Assembly (NCBI GenBank): GCA_965261955.1
Contig: CBDHEM010000071.1
Span: forward strand, 124,001 to 188,000
From: JABAAI01 sp965261955
GTDB lineage: Bacteria; Spirochaetota; Leptospiria; Leptospirales; Leptonemataceae
DNA: 64,000 nucleotides
Reading direction: 5' to 3'
Below, one piece after another: positions 42,938-51,630 of this stretch (its first letter is position 1; every line of letters starts with the position of its first letter). The notes under the pieces were generated by a model that saw only the letters and a list, made by a program, of their open reading frames with translations, was not told the DNA's origin and ran no database searches. The position numbers and the translations under genes were made by a program.

Positions 42938-43684
42938 ATGGAATTAATAAATATCACTATTCGAGAAAATATTGCAACAGTTGAAATGAACTTCAATACA
43001 CAAAATGTATTTGGAGTCAACGAACTGCATCTACTGATGGACTCTTTAGAGGGTATAGCTAAGAAAAAAGAAGTGCATGTTATTTTGCTCACAAGTTGTT
43101 CAGAAAAATATTTTTCTAATGGAATAGATCCACAAGCCCTCAAAAAAGATGGAATTGATATTTGCTTTCAAACCTTATTTGAATTTATACGTCGTATATA
43201 TATTTTACAAAAACCGTTGGTGGCTCGATTACGTGGCTATACGATGGCAGGGGGTGCTATTCTCTCTATTCTAGCAGATTATCGTATTGCCAGCCCTACA
43301 CTTAGGATTGCCTTTAATGAAATTTTATTAGGCCTAACAATGAAACAACTTGTGGTTGATATTATAAAAGAAACAGTTGGGTCCTTTCATGCAAAATTGA
43401 TTTGTCAAACAGGATATTCTTTAAAAGCCGGTAGAGCTCTAGAAATTGGGCTAGTTGATTTTTGCTATGAAAATTCAGAGTTAGATGAAAAAGCATTTAT
43501 TTTTGCTAGGAAATTAGCTCGCCTAAACAACGAATCTTTATGCCATATGAAAAGTATGTTTCGCAGGAATATCTTCGTATCACCGGATAAATATAATGAT
43601 ATAGATAACATAGCCTTTAAAAAGGCTTCTCACTCTCAAACATTTTTTTCTATAATGGAGAAACTTATAAAAAGAGATTCCTAA
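42938..43684 (+). CDS. Enoyl-CoA hydratase/isomerase family protein
   Basis: 248 residues of the crotonase fold. Oxyanion-hole regions SEKYFSNGIDPQAL and LRGYTMAGGAILSILADYRI are present, and FNEILLGL places one conserved Glu. The second catalytic Glu region reads QLVVDIIKETVG, which is unusual. Thus it may be a hydratase, isomerase or a weaker relative. It follows the thioesterase gene on the same strand. Confidence 0.82.
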   Translation: MELINITIRENIATVEMNFNTQNVFGVNELHLLMDSLEGIAKKKEVHVILLTSCSEKYFSNGIDPQALKKDGIDICFQTLFEFIRRIYILQKPLVARLRGYTMAGGAILSILADYRIASPTLRIAFNEILLGLTMKQLVVDIIKETVGSFHAKLICQTGYSLKAGRALEIGLVDFCYENSELDEKAFIFARKLARLNNESLCHMKSMFRRNIFVSPDKYNDIDNIAFKKASHSQTFFSIMEKLIKRDS

Positions 43685-44142
43685 TATCATATATTCCTTT
43701 TCTTTTTAGATAAGTTAAACTTAAATATAAAACAAATGTGGAACCCGTGTGAAAAGGTAACACTAAATGTTCCTCTTTAAGCTACTTTGGCAGTCTATGC
43801 CTGTTCAGGCAAAAATCAGATGCCATAATTATCCTCAACTTTGAACCCTACAGTATGCATTTATACTCTATTCAACAAGTGGCTTTTCAGATAGATACAT
43901 ACCGTTCTGTATGTAGGTGATTGCCTTTACGCCAGTAGACCTTCTCAAGAAAAGATATTAGCAATTCAATTGTAGAATGAGCTATGTATTGACCTGTTTG
44001 TTTCTTGAAGGCATAGGCAACGAAAACACCTCCTGTATTATCTATGTTTTCTTTCTTATTGCGCGCATAGTTGTTTGACTGTCGCTTTGTCTATGCGTTT
44101 AGGGCTTATTTTTACAGCCTCTTGGGCGATTTGCTAATGCGT

Positions 44143-44340
44143 CTAACTCATAACAAGCTCTAAATTTTCTTGCCAAGAATAAAAAGTCTTATGGCATACT
44201 CCATACATACGACAGCTAAAACAGATATACTTGGCTGTCATCATTTCAAGCATAAGGCCTGCTTTACGACAGATTTCTGTATCCCTTACACGAGACAAAT
44301 TTCTCGTGATAATTTGTATTTCTGTTGAGTAATCTTGCAT
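44143..44340 (-). pseudogene. Transposase N-terminal fragment
   Basis: 65 residues: EIQIITRNLSRVRDTEICRK, then MTAKYICFSCRMYGVCHKTF with SW, a helix-turn-helix of the kind that opens IS481/IS3-type transposases (here RMYGVCHKTFYSW). It is preceded by a GGGAGG site buried in an 18-bp inverted repeat (44341-44390). The catalytic domain is missing. Confidence 0.65.
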
Positions 44341-44390
44341 GATCCCTACCTCCCTTTTTGCTGAATACAGTTAAAAGGGAGGTAGGGATC
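44341..44390 (-). promoter_or_regulatory. Perfect 18-bp inverted repeat covering the transposase ribosome-binding site
   Basis: gatccctacctccctttt at 44341-44358 and its exact complement at 44373-44390, with a 14-nt loop. On the transposase strand the right arm of the hairpin contains AAAAGGGAGGTAGGGATC and ends immediately before the ATG (44340). RNA from either side could fold so that the ribosome site is hidden, as several IS elements do to limit read-through expression. Confidence 0.8.
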
Positions 44391-44455
44391 ATTTGTAAAA
44401 AATAATACTCAAATGTGTTACCTTTTTACATGGGTTTTATAAAATATAAAACGAA

Positions 44456-45835
44456 TTATTTGCCAATACAGAACACAGAAAAAATTTTACCTAAAACTTC
44501 TTCATTATCAATAGGTACCGTTATGGCTCCTATCTCGCTAATTCCATCGCTAATTTCTAAAGAAATGATTTCATCCGGAGCATTTTCTTCGTACAAACTT
44601 TGAATGCGCAATAAGGTGGCGTTTAATTTTTTTAGATGACTACGTTGCCTTTCCTCTAAGATCACGGCTTTTTCTATATCTAACTTACCTAAAACTTTAT
44701 AATATAACTTTTGACATAACTCATCTATACCTTCACCAGTCTCACACGAAATACAAATAGGATTTTTCAAAAAATCTATATGTTTTTTAGCATTTTCTTT
44801 GTCCCATTTGTTTAAGACGATGAGCTTGGGAATATTTTGTATACAATGAGCTAGTTCCATCGTATAAGGATCTTTTGCTCCATCTATAACGTGAACAATA
44901 AGCTGACTTTGCTTGTACATTTTTTGTGATAGACGTATGCCTTCCTTTTCGATTGCGTCTTCTGTGTATCGTAAACCGGCAGTATCAACAAAACGAATAG
45001 AAATCCCGTTTAGTTGAATTTCTTCACTAACATAGTCTCTAGTCGTCCCTGCTTCTGGGGAAACAATAGTACGATCCCATCCGATGATGCGATTAAAAAG
45101 AGAAGACTTACCTGCATTAGGAACTCCTAAAATAGTGACCTGTAAAACAGATCGTATCCGTTCACTTTCATCTGAACGTTTAAGTAATTCTTCTATTTGT
45201 TTTTGAATAGCAGATATCCTTGTTTTATTTTGTGTATTCACATTTTTTTCTGTTTCCTTCTCTTTTACTGCAAAATCTATCTCTGCCTCAGTCAGTGCCT
45301 TTACATCCAGTAGGCTTGAACGAAGGGTAGCCACAAAATGTTTCATCTCTCCCTGCAAATTTCTTTGCGCAGCACTCAACTCCCAATCACTTCTTGCCTG
45401 TATGATTTGATTGACAGCTTCTGCCCGGCTAATATCCATTTTTTTATTTAGGTAAGCACGTTTAGTAAATTCTCCTGCTCTGGCTATTCGCACACAATCA
45501 GAAGATAATAGGGTATTAATCATATTTTTGGTAAGAATAAGATTACCATGTAAAAAGAGCTCTGCAACATCTTCACCCGTATAAGAATTGGGTGCAGGAT
45601 AGTATACAGCTAACCCTTCATCGATAATTTTGTTCATCTTCTCACCACTCATGAAATGACAGAGTAGCATTTTGCGGGGATTTTCGCGAAACGGAGGCTG
45701 CTTGTTGTCACTCCCCTTTACAGAACAATACTTCTCAAGAACAGAAAGGGTATTGTCTCCAGACATACGTAAAACAGCAATAGCCCCCCCTTGCCCTACT
45801 GAAGTGGCCAGAGCAACAATTGTGTCTTCCTTCAA
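44456..45835 (-). CDS. mnmE: tRNA modification GTPase MnmE
   Basis: 459 residues. N-terminal THF-binding domain (ALATSVGQGGAIAVLRMSGD), helical domain and an inserted GTPase domain with G1 GVPNAGKSSLFN, G2/G3 TTRDYV and DTAGLR and G4 NKWD. It ends in CIGK, the C-terminal cysteine motif. With MnmG it makes the carboxymethylaminomethyl group on wobble uridine 34 of tRNA. The start appears to be TTG at 45835, directly after the jag stop codon, so the genes are coupled. Confidence 0.96.
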   Translation of the reverse strand: MKEDTIVALATSVGQGGAIAVLRMSGDNTLSVLEKYCSVKGSDNKQPPFRENPRKMLLCHFMSGEKMNKIIDEGLAVYYPAPNSYTGEDVAELFLHGNLILTKNMINTLLSSDCVRIARAGEFTKRAYLNKKMDISRAEAVNQIIQARSDWELSAAQRNLQGEMKHFVATLRSSLLDVKALTEAEIDFAVKEKETEKNVNTQNKTRISAIQKQIEELLKRSDESERIRSVLQVTILGVPNAGKSSLFNRIIGWDRTIVSPEAGTTRDYVSEEIQLNGISIRFVDTAGLRYTEDAIEKEGIRLSQKMYKQSQLIVHVIDGAKDPYTMELAHCIQNIPKLIVLNKWDKENAKKHIDFLKNPICISCETGEGIDELCQKLYYKVLGKLDIEKAVILEERQRSHLKKLNATLLRIQSLYEENAPDEIISLEISDGISEIGAITVPIDNEEVLGKIFSVFCIGK

Positions 45836-46684
45836 TTATTCTTCAGTTTTATGATCTTTGCTGGGTTGGCTTTCGCTTTTATCTTGATTTTTTCCATTAT
45901 TTTCATAATCTTCTTCAGCTTGGTGATCATTATAATCTTCACTATGATAAGTGCTTTCATTATAGTTTCCATCATCATAATCTTCCTCATTCTCTATTTC
46001 ATCTTTATATATATCATCTTGAGTATTGCGATTATCTCTAGACGTATTCTCTCTTTGTGGGAAAATACGGACACGCTTATAAACACCGGTACCACTTGAT
46101 TCAGTATAGACATCTTCATCATTTTCTAAGAAAAGGTGTACAATCCTTCTTTCATAAGGACTCATATAGTTTAGGGCAATGCTTCGGCCCGTACGCGATA
46201 CCTTATCAGCAACTTTACGAGAAATCTGATGAATACTTTTTTCTCGACGTACCCTATAATCTCCCACATCCAAAATAATTCTCTTATTATTTTTTATCCA
46301 TTTACTAACTAATAAATTCAAAAGGAATTGGAGGGCATCAAGACTTCTACCATATTTACCTATGAGCAAAGCAGAGTTTTCTGATACCAACCTCATATGG
46401 ACATTCTCTTCTTTTTCTTCTATGTTGTCGATAGTAGCGATAACATTCATTTTGAATAAAAGGGTGTGCAAAACGCCACGAGATACATTCTTTTGTGAAA
46501 GAGCATCTCTATCACGAGGAATAGTCCGTAAAAGGACTGAAGAACTCTTAAAAAATCGACGCAATCCCCCTGTACTGACAGATTCAAATGTAACATCCTC
46601 AGCTTCCAATTGAAGTAATTCTAAAGATTTCTTCTCCGCCTCTGAACGCGTTTGAGCCACATATTCTAGTAAATAATCAATCAT
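45836..46684 (-). CDS. jag: RNA-binding protein Jag/KhpB
   Basis: 282 residues: an N-terminal Jag-N-type segment (RSEAEKKSLELLQLEAEDV), a KH domain with LLIGKYGRSLDALQFLLNLL (about 128-147), and an R3H domain (RSIALNYMSPYERRIVHLFL, GVYKRVRIFP). From about residue 212 there is a roughly 70-residue acidic tail (DEIENEEDYDDGNYNESTYH, then DHQAEEDYENNGK), unusual for Jag proteins. It lies between yidC and mnmE, its usual place. Confidence 0.93.
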   Translation of the reverse strand: MIDYLLEYVAQTRSEAEKKSLELLQLEAEDVTFESVSTGGLRRFFKSSSVLLRTIPRDRDALSQKNVSRGVLHTLLFKMNVIATIDNIEEKEENVHMRLVSENSALLIGKYGRSLDALQFLLNLLVSKWIKNNKRIILDVGDYRVRREKSIHQISRKVADKVSRTGRSIALNYMSPYERRIVHLFLENDEDVYTESSGTGVYKRVRIFPQRENTSRDNRNTQDDIYKDEIENEEDYDDGNYNESTYHSEDYNDHQAEEDYENNGKNQDKSESQPSKDHKTEE

Positions 46685-46716
46685 ATTTTTTTCCCCCTCA
46701 TAATATAGTCTCTATG

Positions 46717-48786
46717 CTATATTTTTTTTGCTTTGCCAAGGAGCCGTGAAACTTGTTGCCAAGTAATTGAAATAAAATTTTGTACAGTCCAGTACAGAGT
46801 AACGCCGCTTGGAATCTGCCAAAAGAAAATAAGCATTATAAATGGCATAAAATAGAGCATCATTTTTTGTTGTGAATCTGTCACTACAGTTGTTAATTTT
46901 TGATAAAATATTTGTGAAACGACCATAAGTAGTGGAAGCAAATTCAAATTCACATTGATATAAGGTAAAATCCAGACCGTATCTGGAAGAGATAGATCCG
47001 TCATCCAAAAAATAAAAGGACTGTGCCATAATTCTACAGAACTTGAAAAAGCACTATAAAGCCCAACAAATATCGGCATTTGAATAAGTACAGGAAGGCA
47101 ACCTTTAGCCGGATTGTAGTTATGAGTTTTAAATAACTGCATAACACGCTTTTGCTTTTCTTTAGGATCATTGGCATATTGTTTATTGATTGCCTCTAAT
47201 TCCGGGCGTAGCGCTGACATGCGTTCCATACCACTCATCTGCATCTTTTGTAAAGGAAAGGTAAGCAGTTTGAACAGAATAGCAATTAAGATAATACACC
47301 AACCATAATTCCCTATATATGCATATAACCAACGCATTATAGAAATAATGAGATCGCTAATACCCGAAAATAACGCAGTATATGCAGAAAAATGCATAGC
47401 TTCTTCTGCATCAGCATTTGGCTCTTCTAAAGAGAAGGCAGCCTGCATCAATTTTTGATTATAAAAAGCATGGCTACTTGTAGAGCGAACACCAACATAC
47501 ACCTTGTTGTCGATAATGAGAGCATCCTTACGCTTTTTTTGTAATTCTTCAACAAGCTTTCTATTACCTTCATCTGCATTTCTGAAACGAATAGGATGAC
47601 TACTACCCTTGCCTCCCGTAACTAATGTGTCCGGTCCACCTATGTGCAAATCCCCAGTTTGACGAGCGGCCAGACGAAAATCAATAAAAGCAGCACTCAT
47701 GGCTTCTTTTCCAGATACGTCTCTTTCATTTTTGTATACAAAACCATCTGCAAGATGTAAAGGACTATCTTGAGGGGCAAGAAATTCAGTATAACTAAGA
47801 AAATAACGACTATGACCTCCCATAAACTTGAGTGTATCCTTAGCATTATCGTAATAGGTATAGCTACCCCCCTTATCTAAAGAAGTACAACCAAAAGGGA
47901 AACCACATCCGCCACCTTTTTTTTCATAAAGATTGCCTCGTTTTTCAAGTTGGTCCCCATAGTGGAAAAACCTTCCTGAGTTATCTAGATTTGTAGCAAC
48001 CTTTGGTATTGGACCAATATCTCCAAATACTTTGTAAAATAAAGCCCCATAATGTACTTTCCCTCCATGATAAAAACTTAGATCAAATTCCTTACTCCCT
48101 AAATTGCGCAATATGGTGATTTGTCGGAAATAGTTTTCCTTTTCATAAAAACGATAAACTTTCTTTAATTCCAAGCGCTTTTTACGAAAACGAAGCGGAA
48201 GGCTATAAGATATTTCACTAACCCCTATTTCCCTATTCCATTGAATTTCTCTAGCCCTAAAATCAGCTCCATTCAATGGAGGGGAAGCAAGTTGTTCTGC
48301 ATTTTCAGCGGAGTAGTAGAGGTGAAATTGGAAATCCATCCCATTCCCATTAGTTATCTCTAATGCTTTATATCTTTCTGAAATTAAATCTTGGCTTTTT
48401 TCAATGATTTTCTCGGGAATGAGAAGAGTTGGGTTACTCTTTATATAAAATCGCTCTATCCGGCCACCACGTGAAGAAAGAACAATATAATATTTTTCTG
48501 TTTGTATTGTATCTTTTTTTCCGTTTCTACCTTTCGTAAAACGAAAGTCATTTTGCCTAGAAGAATACTTAGCCGCCTTGGTACGGATATTTCCATTGGA
48601 ATTTGAAGTAGATGTCCTCTGGTTATCTAAAGGGACATCATCACCCTCAGGGGTAGTCGATTCTTTTGGGGAATTCTGAGTAGAATCACTAGTGAAATAT
48701 TGTAAAACAAAAATAGCCAAAAAACTAAGGAGCATAACGGGTAACAAAGAAGAAACAGTGCTGGATTTACGTTCTTGATTTTCCAT
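46717..48786 (-). CDS. yidC: Membrane protein insertase YidC
   Basis: 689 residues. One N-terminal membrane anchor (SLLPVMLLSFLAIFVLQYF), a large periplasmic domain (about 60-440) and the conserved C-terminal insertase core: YGWCIILIAILFKLLTFPLQ, KMQMSGMERMSALRPELEAI, KGCLPVLIQMPIFVGLYSAF and a final IPSGVTLYWTVQNFISITWQ. It inserts membrane proteins in the inner membrane with or without SecYEG. It follows yidD within the rnpA-yidD-yidC-jag block. Confidence 0.96.
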   Translation of the reverse strand: MENQERKSSTVSSLLPVMLLSFLAIFVLQYFTSDSTQNSPKESTTPEGDDVPLDNQRTSTSNSNGNIRTKAAKYSSRQNDFRFTKGRNGKKDTIQTEKYYIVLSSRGGRIERFYIKSNPTLLIPEKIIEKSQDLISERYKALEITNGNGMDFQFHLYYSAENAEQLASPPLNGADFRAREIQWNREIGVSEISYSLPLRFRKKRLELKKVYRFYEKENYFRQITILRNLGSKEFDLSFYHGGKVHYGALFYKVFGDIGPIPKVATNLDNSGRFFHYGDQLEKRGNLYEKKGGGCGFPFGCTSLDKGGSYTYYDNAKDTLKFMGGHSRYFLSYTEFLAPQDSPLHLADGFVYKNERDVSGKEAMSAAFIDFRLAARQTGDLHIGGPDTLVTGGKGSSHPIRFRNADEGNRKLVEELQKKRKDALIIDNKVYVGVRSTSSHAFYNQKLMQAAFSLEEPNADAEEAMHFSAYTALFSGISDLIISIMRWLYAYIGNYGWCIILIAILFKLLTFPLQKMQMSGMERMSALRPELEAINKQYANDPKEKQKRVMQLFKTHNYNPAKGCLPVLIQMPIFVGLYSAFSSSVELWHSPFIFWMTDLSLPDTVWILPYINVNLNLLPLLMVVSQIFYQKLTTVVTDSQQKMMLYFMPFIMLIFFWQIPSGVTLYWTVQNFISITWQQVSRLLGKAKKI

Positions 48787-48806
48787 ATTTTATACCATCT
48801 ACACGT

Positions 48807-49079
48807 CTAACTAGTCTTCTTAGGAAATGGCTCATCTTCATATCCATTAGAAAATGGGTGGCAACGCAAAAGACGCCACGTTGACCGCAATATGGCCCTA
48901 GCCAGAGGGAGAAATAAAAAGCACTGCCGTGCATATTCAGAGCATGTTGGATAAAAACGACATCTCTGTCCAAGAAAAGGACTTAATATTTTTTGGTAAC
49001 AAGAGAGCACTATAATAAAAATAAAACGAATATAGCCTTGCTTTTGGACGTTTTCGTGCTCCGCCTGTTTATCATTCAT
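48807..49079 (-). CDS. yidD: Membrane protein insertion efficiency factor YidD
   Basis: 90 residues. The signature ILSPFLGQRCRFYPTCSEYA is intact, then a hydrophobic-amphipathic helix LFLPLARAILRSTWRLLRCH, then HPFSNGYEDEP. It is a peripheral inner-membrane protein that assists YidC-dependent insertion. It lies 20 bp upstream of yidC and 82 bp downstream of rnpA. Confidence 0.93.
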   Translation of the reverse strand: MNDKQAEHENVQKQGYIRFIFIIVLSCYQKILSPFLGQRCRFYPTCSEYARQCFLFLPLARAILRSTWRLLRCHPFSNGYEDEPFPKKTS

Positions 49080-49161
49080 ACGTTTATTCGCTTTTCTTTT
49101 GTGTTATTTAAAAACAGATGAAACAAATTACTAACCACAAAGATATTCTCATATAAAATAG

Positions 49162-49527
49162 TTAGTTTTTAATTAGCCCCGTCCTTTGCAACAAGCGAAG
49201 AAGAGAGTACTCACGTTCCTTGCACGTCAATCGAACAAAACCACGCTGAGGAAGTAATGCGATGCTATGACACGGATGAAAGGAAATACTATTTCTCATT
49301 ATACTTTGTAAGGCCTCTCTACATAAACGACGATGACGATTCCGAACAACAGCACCTCCTAAGGTTCGGGAAGGACAAAAAGCCCAACCACTTTCTTCAC
49401 TTTCTTTTCCGGAATAACAATCAGCAAAAGACTTTAGAAAAATCTGATCACCCCTATAAAAAATCCCATTGGCGAAAAGACGTTTAAATTTTTTTTTGCC
49501 TTTAAGCTTTTTATACTCCAATGGCAT
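49162..49527 (-). CDS. rnpA: Ribonuclease P protein component
   Basis: 121 residues. The order fits the family: KKKFKRLFANGIFYRGDQIF, then the basic RNR-like helix AVVRNRHRRLCREAL near residues 76-90, then HSIALLPQRG. It binds the RNase P RNA and helps mature tRNA 5' ends. It begins 8 bp after the rpmH stop, the usual pairing. Confidence 0.9.
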   Translation of the reverse strand: MPLEYKKLKGKKKFKRLFANGIFYRGDQIFLKSFADCYSGKESEESGWAFCPSRTLGGAVVRNRHRRLCREALQSIMRNSISFHPCHSIALLPQRGFVRLTCKEREYSLLRLLQRTGLIKN

Positions 49528-49535
49528 ATGTTTGT

Positions 49536-49691
49536 TTATTTTTTAAATTTAAGATCAGAAACGGTGAGGACAGTACGTCCTTTTCGTCTTCTCCTAGCAA
49601 GCAACCTTCGACCATTAGCTGTAGCCATACGCAAACGAAAACCATGAGTACGGGCCCTCTTACAATTACTCGGCTGATAAGTACGCTTCAT
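49536..49691 (-). CDS. rpmH: 50S ribosomal protein L34
   Basis: 51 residues from the ATG at 49691 (MKRTYQPSNCKRARTHGFRL), the canonical L34 start; reading back to an upstream TTG would add nine non-conserved residues. The body RMATANGRRLLARRRRKGR is typical; the tail TVLTVSDLKFKK is slightly longer than the common 44-46 residues. It heads the leftward block rpmH-rnpA-yidD-yidC-jag-mnmE. No dnaA gene or clear DnaA boxes are seen upstream. Confidence 0.97.
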   Translation of the reverse strand: MKRTYQPSNCKRARTHGFRLRMATANGRRLLARRRRKGRTVLTVSDLKFKK

Positions 49692-50176
49692 AAAAAATAC
49701 AGGGTGACTCAAATACAAAAAAAGAAAACCAATATAATAGAAATACCATCAAGTATCCTTTCACTCTAAAGAGACAGTATTGGAGCATTTTTTTTGGGGA
49801 ATTATACGTCAATCTAGATTTAGATAATATTTCAGATGAGACCTTGACACCATAAACTCAAATTACCCATTCTATTCTTCCATCCTACCCCTGTACAGAC
49901 TGTCCGTTCTTTTGAGGGAAGGTTACTATAATACAGAAATACAGATGTACACCAATGTTCTATTAATCAAAAATATTGTTAACAAATCTTTACGATCTTG
50001 CTCCCTTCAAAACAAATTTGTTTTATATTTTATTCCGTTTTTCCGAAAGACGAGCAGTCTGCGAATGCTCCTAAATACCTTGACAAAGCAAACACATTTA
50101 CCTACGAGTTCCTAGCTTGTATTTTTGAAAGTTTTCTATTGTTGGCGAAAAATGGCAGTTCTCAAAGACGCATAAT
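49692..50176. other. Divergent intergenic region between rpmH and glutathione reductase
   Basis: 485 bp without a credible gene, AT-rich. It must contain the leftward rpmH promoter and the rightward gor promoter. A TATAAT hexamer on the minus strand (about 49812-49817) could be the rpmH -10, but its -35 is weak. No DnaA-box cluster was seen, so an origin here is not supported. Confidence 0.4.
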
Positions 50177-51550
50177 ATGTCCATTTACGATTACGATCTT
50201 TTTGTGGTAGGGGCTGGCTCGGGTGGAGTGCGAGTAGCTCGCCGTGCAGCTCGTGCAGGTATCAAGGTTGGAATTGCCGAAGCAAGTGCATTTGGCGGCA
50301 CATGTGTAAACAAAGGATGTATCCCGAAAAAACTATATGTTTATTCATCCCACTATCAAGAAGATTTTATTGATTCTAAGGGTTACGGCTGGGAAACCAA
50401 CGATGGTAAACCCTCAGATAAGTTTTCTTGGAAAGTTCTACAACAAAATAAAAATCAAGAAATATTACGATTAAACGGCATCTACAGAAATCTACTGGCA
50501 GATGCCGGTGTCCAAATTTTTTATGCGAAGGCATCCCTTTTGGATGAACATACTCTTGACTTACAGGATGTTGTAGATCAGAGCCATAGGAAGATAAGCT
50601 CGGAAAAAATACTTATTGTCACAGGCTCTCTTCCCAAAATCCCATCTATTCCCGGTGAAGAGTACCTTTCCAGCTCAGATCACATCTTTTTTCAAGAGAA
50701 ATTGCCGGAAAGAATAGTTATTTTAGGAGGAGGATATATTGCAGTAGAGTTTGCTGGGATTTTTTCTTCTTTGGGTGTAGAGACAAAATTACTTTATAGA
50801 GGCGATCTCTTTCTACGCGGGTTTGATGGAAGCATTCGTCGCTTCTTCTATGAAGAGATGCAAAAAAAAGGTATTTCCTTACACTTTCAAACTTCACTTT
50901 TAGCAGTGAAAAAACAAAAAAATAACTCGTTATTGCTTTCTCTTGAAGATGGATCAAGCATCACAACAGACCAAGTACTATCGGCCACAGGTCGCACTGC
51001 GAATACAAAAGGAATTGGTTTAGAAAGAGTGGGTGTCGAAATGAACTCAAATAATAGTCTAAAAGTAGACGAACAGTTTTGTACGAACATTCCTTCGGTA
51101 TATGCTCTTGGGGATGTCATCGGGCGCATACAACTTACTCCTGTAGCCATTGCAGAAGCCATGTATTTTGTGCGAACGACTATACTAAAAGAAAAGATTC
51201 GGCCCTTTAGTTATGAGAACATTCCTACAACTATTTTTAGTCAGCCTTCTATTGGTACTGTTGGGTTAAGTGAAGAAGAAGCGAAAAAAAGAGACTACAA
51301 TGTAAAAGTGTACAAAAATAATTTCCAAGAACTAAAACATACATTGAGTGGACGCTCAGAAAGAAGCCTTGTAAAATTAATTGTAGATGGAGAAGAAGGT
51401 CGTGTATTGGGCGCTCACATGGTTGGGAGGGAAGCCGGAGAAATTATCCAAGGTATCGCCGTTGCTTTAAAAGCTGGAGCAACAAAAAAGGATTTCGATG
51501 ATACGATCGGAGTTCATCCAACGTGTGCTGAAGAGTTTGTCACCTTATAA
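50177..51550 (+). CDS. gor: Glutathione-disulfide reductase
   Basis: 457-residue FAD flavoprotein. FAD loop VVGAGSGGVRVARRAARAG (10-28), redox disulfide GGTCVNKGCIPKKLYVYSSH (C43 and C48), NAD(P)-binding GGGYIAVEFAGIF, YALGDVIGR and the C-terminal catalytic GVHPTCAEEFVTL. The GCIPKKLYVYSSH wording is the glutathione-reductase type, not dihydrolipoamide or mercuric reductase. It keeps glutathione reduced in the cytosol with NADPH. A GST-like gene lies 3.4 kb downstream. Confidence 0.93.
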   Translation: MSIYDYDLFVVGAGSGGVRVARRAARAGIKVGIAEASAFGGTCVNKGCIPKKLYVYSSHYQEDFIDSKGYGWETNDGKPSDKFSWKVLQQNKNQEILRLNGIYRNLLADAGVQIFYAKASLLDEHTLDLQDVVDQSHRKISSEKILIVTGSLPKIPSIPGEEYLSSSDHIFFQEKLPERIVILGGGYIAVEFAGIFSSLGVETKLLYRGDLFLRGFDGSIRRFFYEEMQKKGISLHFQTSLLAVKKQKNNSLLLSLEDGSSITTDQVLSATGRTANTKGIGLERVGVEMNSNNSLKVDEQFCTNIPSVYALGDVIGRIQLTPVAIAEAMYFVRTTILKEKIRPFSYENIPTTIFSQPSIGTVGLSEEEAKKRDYNVKVYKNNFQELKHTLSGRSERSLVKLIVDGEEGRVLGAHMVGREAGEIIQGIAVALKAGATKKDFDDTIGVHPTCAEEFVTL

Positions 51551-51574
51551 AAAATTCTACTGAATTTTTATAAG
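51545..51574 (+). terminator. AT-rich hairpin at the end of gor
   Basis: ttataaaaaattc and gaatttttataa form a near-perfect stem of about 12 bp with a tact loop, overlapping the gor stop codon. It is made only of A and T except for the closing pairs, so its strength as a terminator is uncertain. Confidence 0.35.
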
Positions 51575-51630
51575 GCTAGTTTATAATCTACCCGACTAAA
51601 CCTTTTTTAAAAAGAGAATATGATTTTTAT

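Larger units (their letters stand above)
43744..44434 (-). mobile_element. Internally deleted IS element (IS481-like)
   Basis: 691 bp. Left end CCCGTGTGAAAAGGTAACAC, right end reversed CCCATGTAAAAAGGTAACAC, giving near-perfect 20-bp terminal repeats. It reads leftward: a short transposase N-terminus (44143-44340), then a C-terminal frame with FVAYAFKKQTGQYIAHSTI near 43990, with stops and missing parts between. A second fragment of the same IS is at 17692-17815. Family assignment (IS481 from its TGT...GGTAACA ends) is tentative. Confidence 0.75.

Noticed and set aside
49692..50176. Replication origin next to rpmH
   Set aside because: No dnaA gene and no cluster of DnaA boxes (TTATCCACA-like) were found, although rpmH often neighbours oriC.
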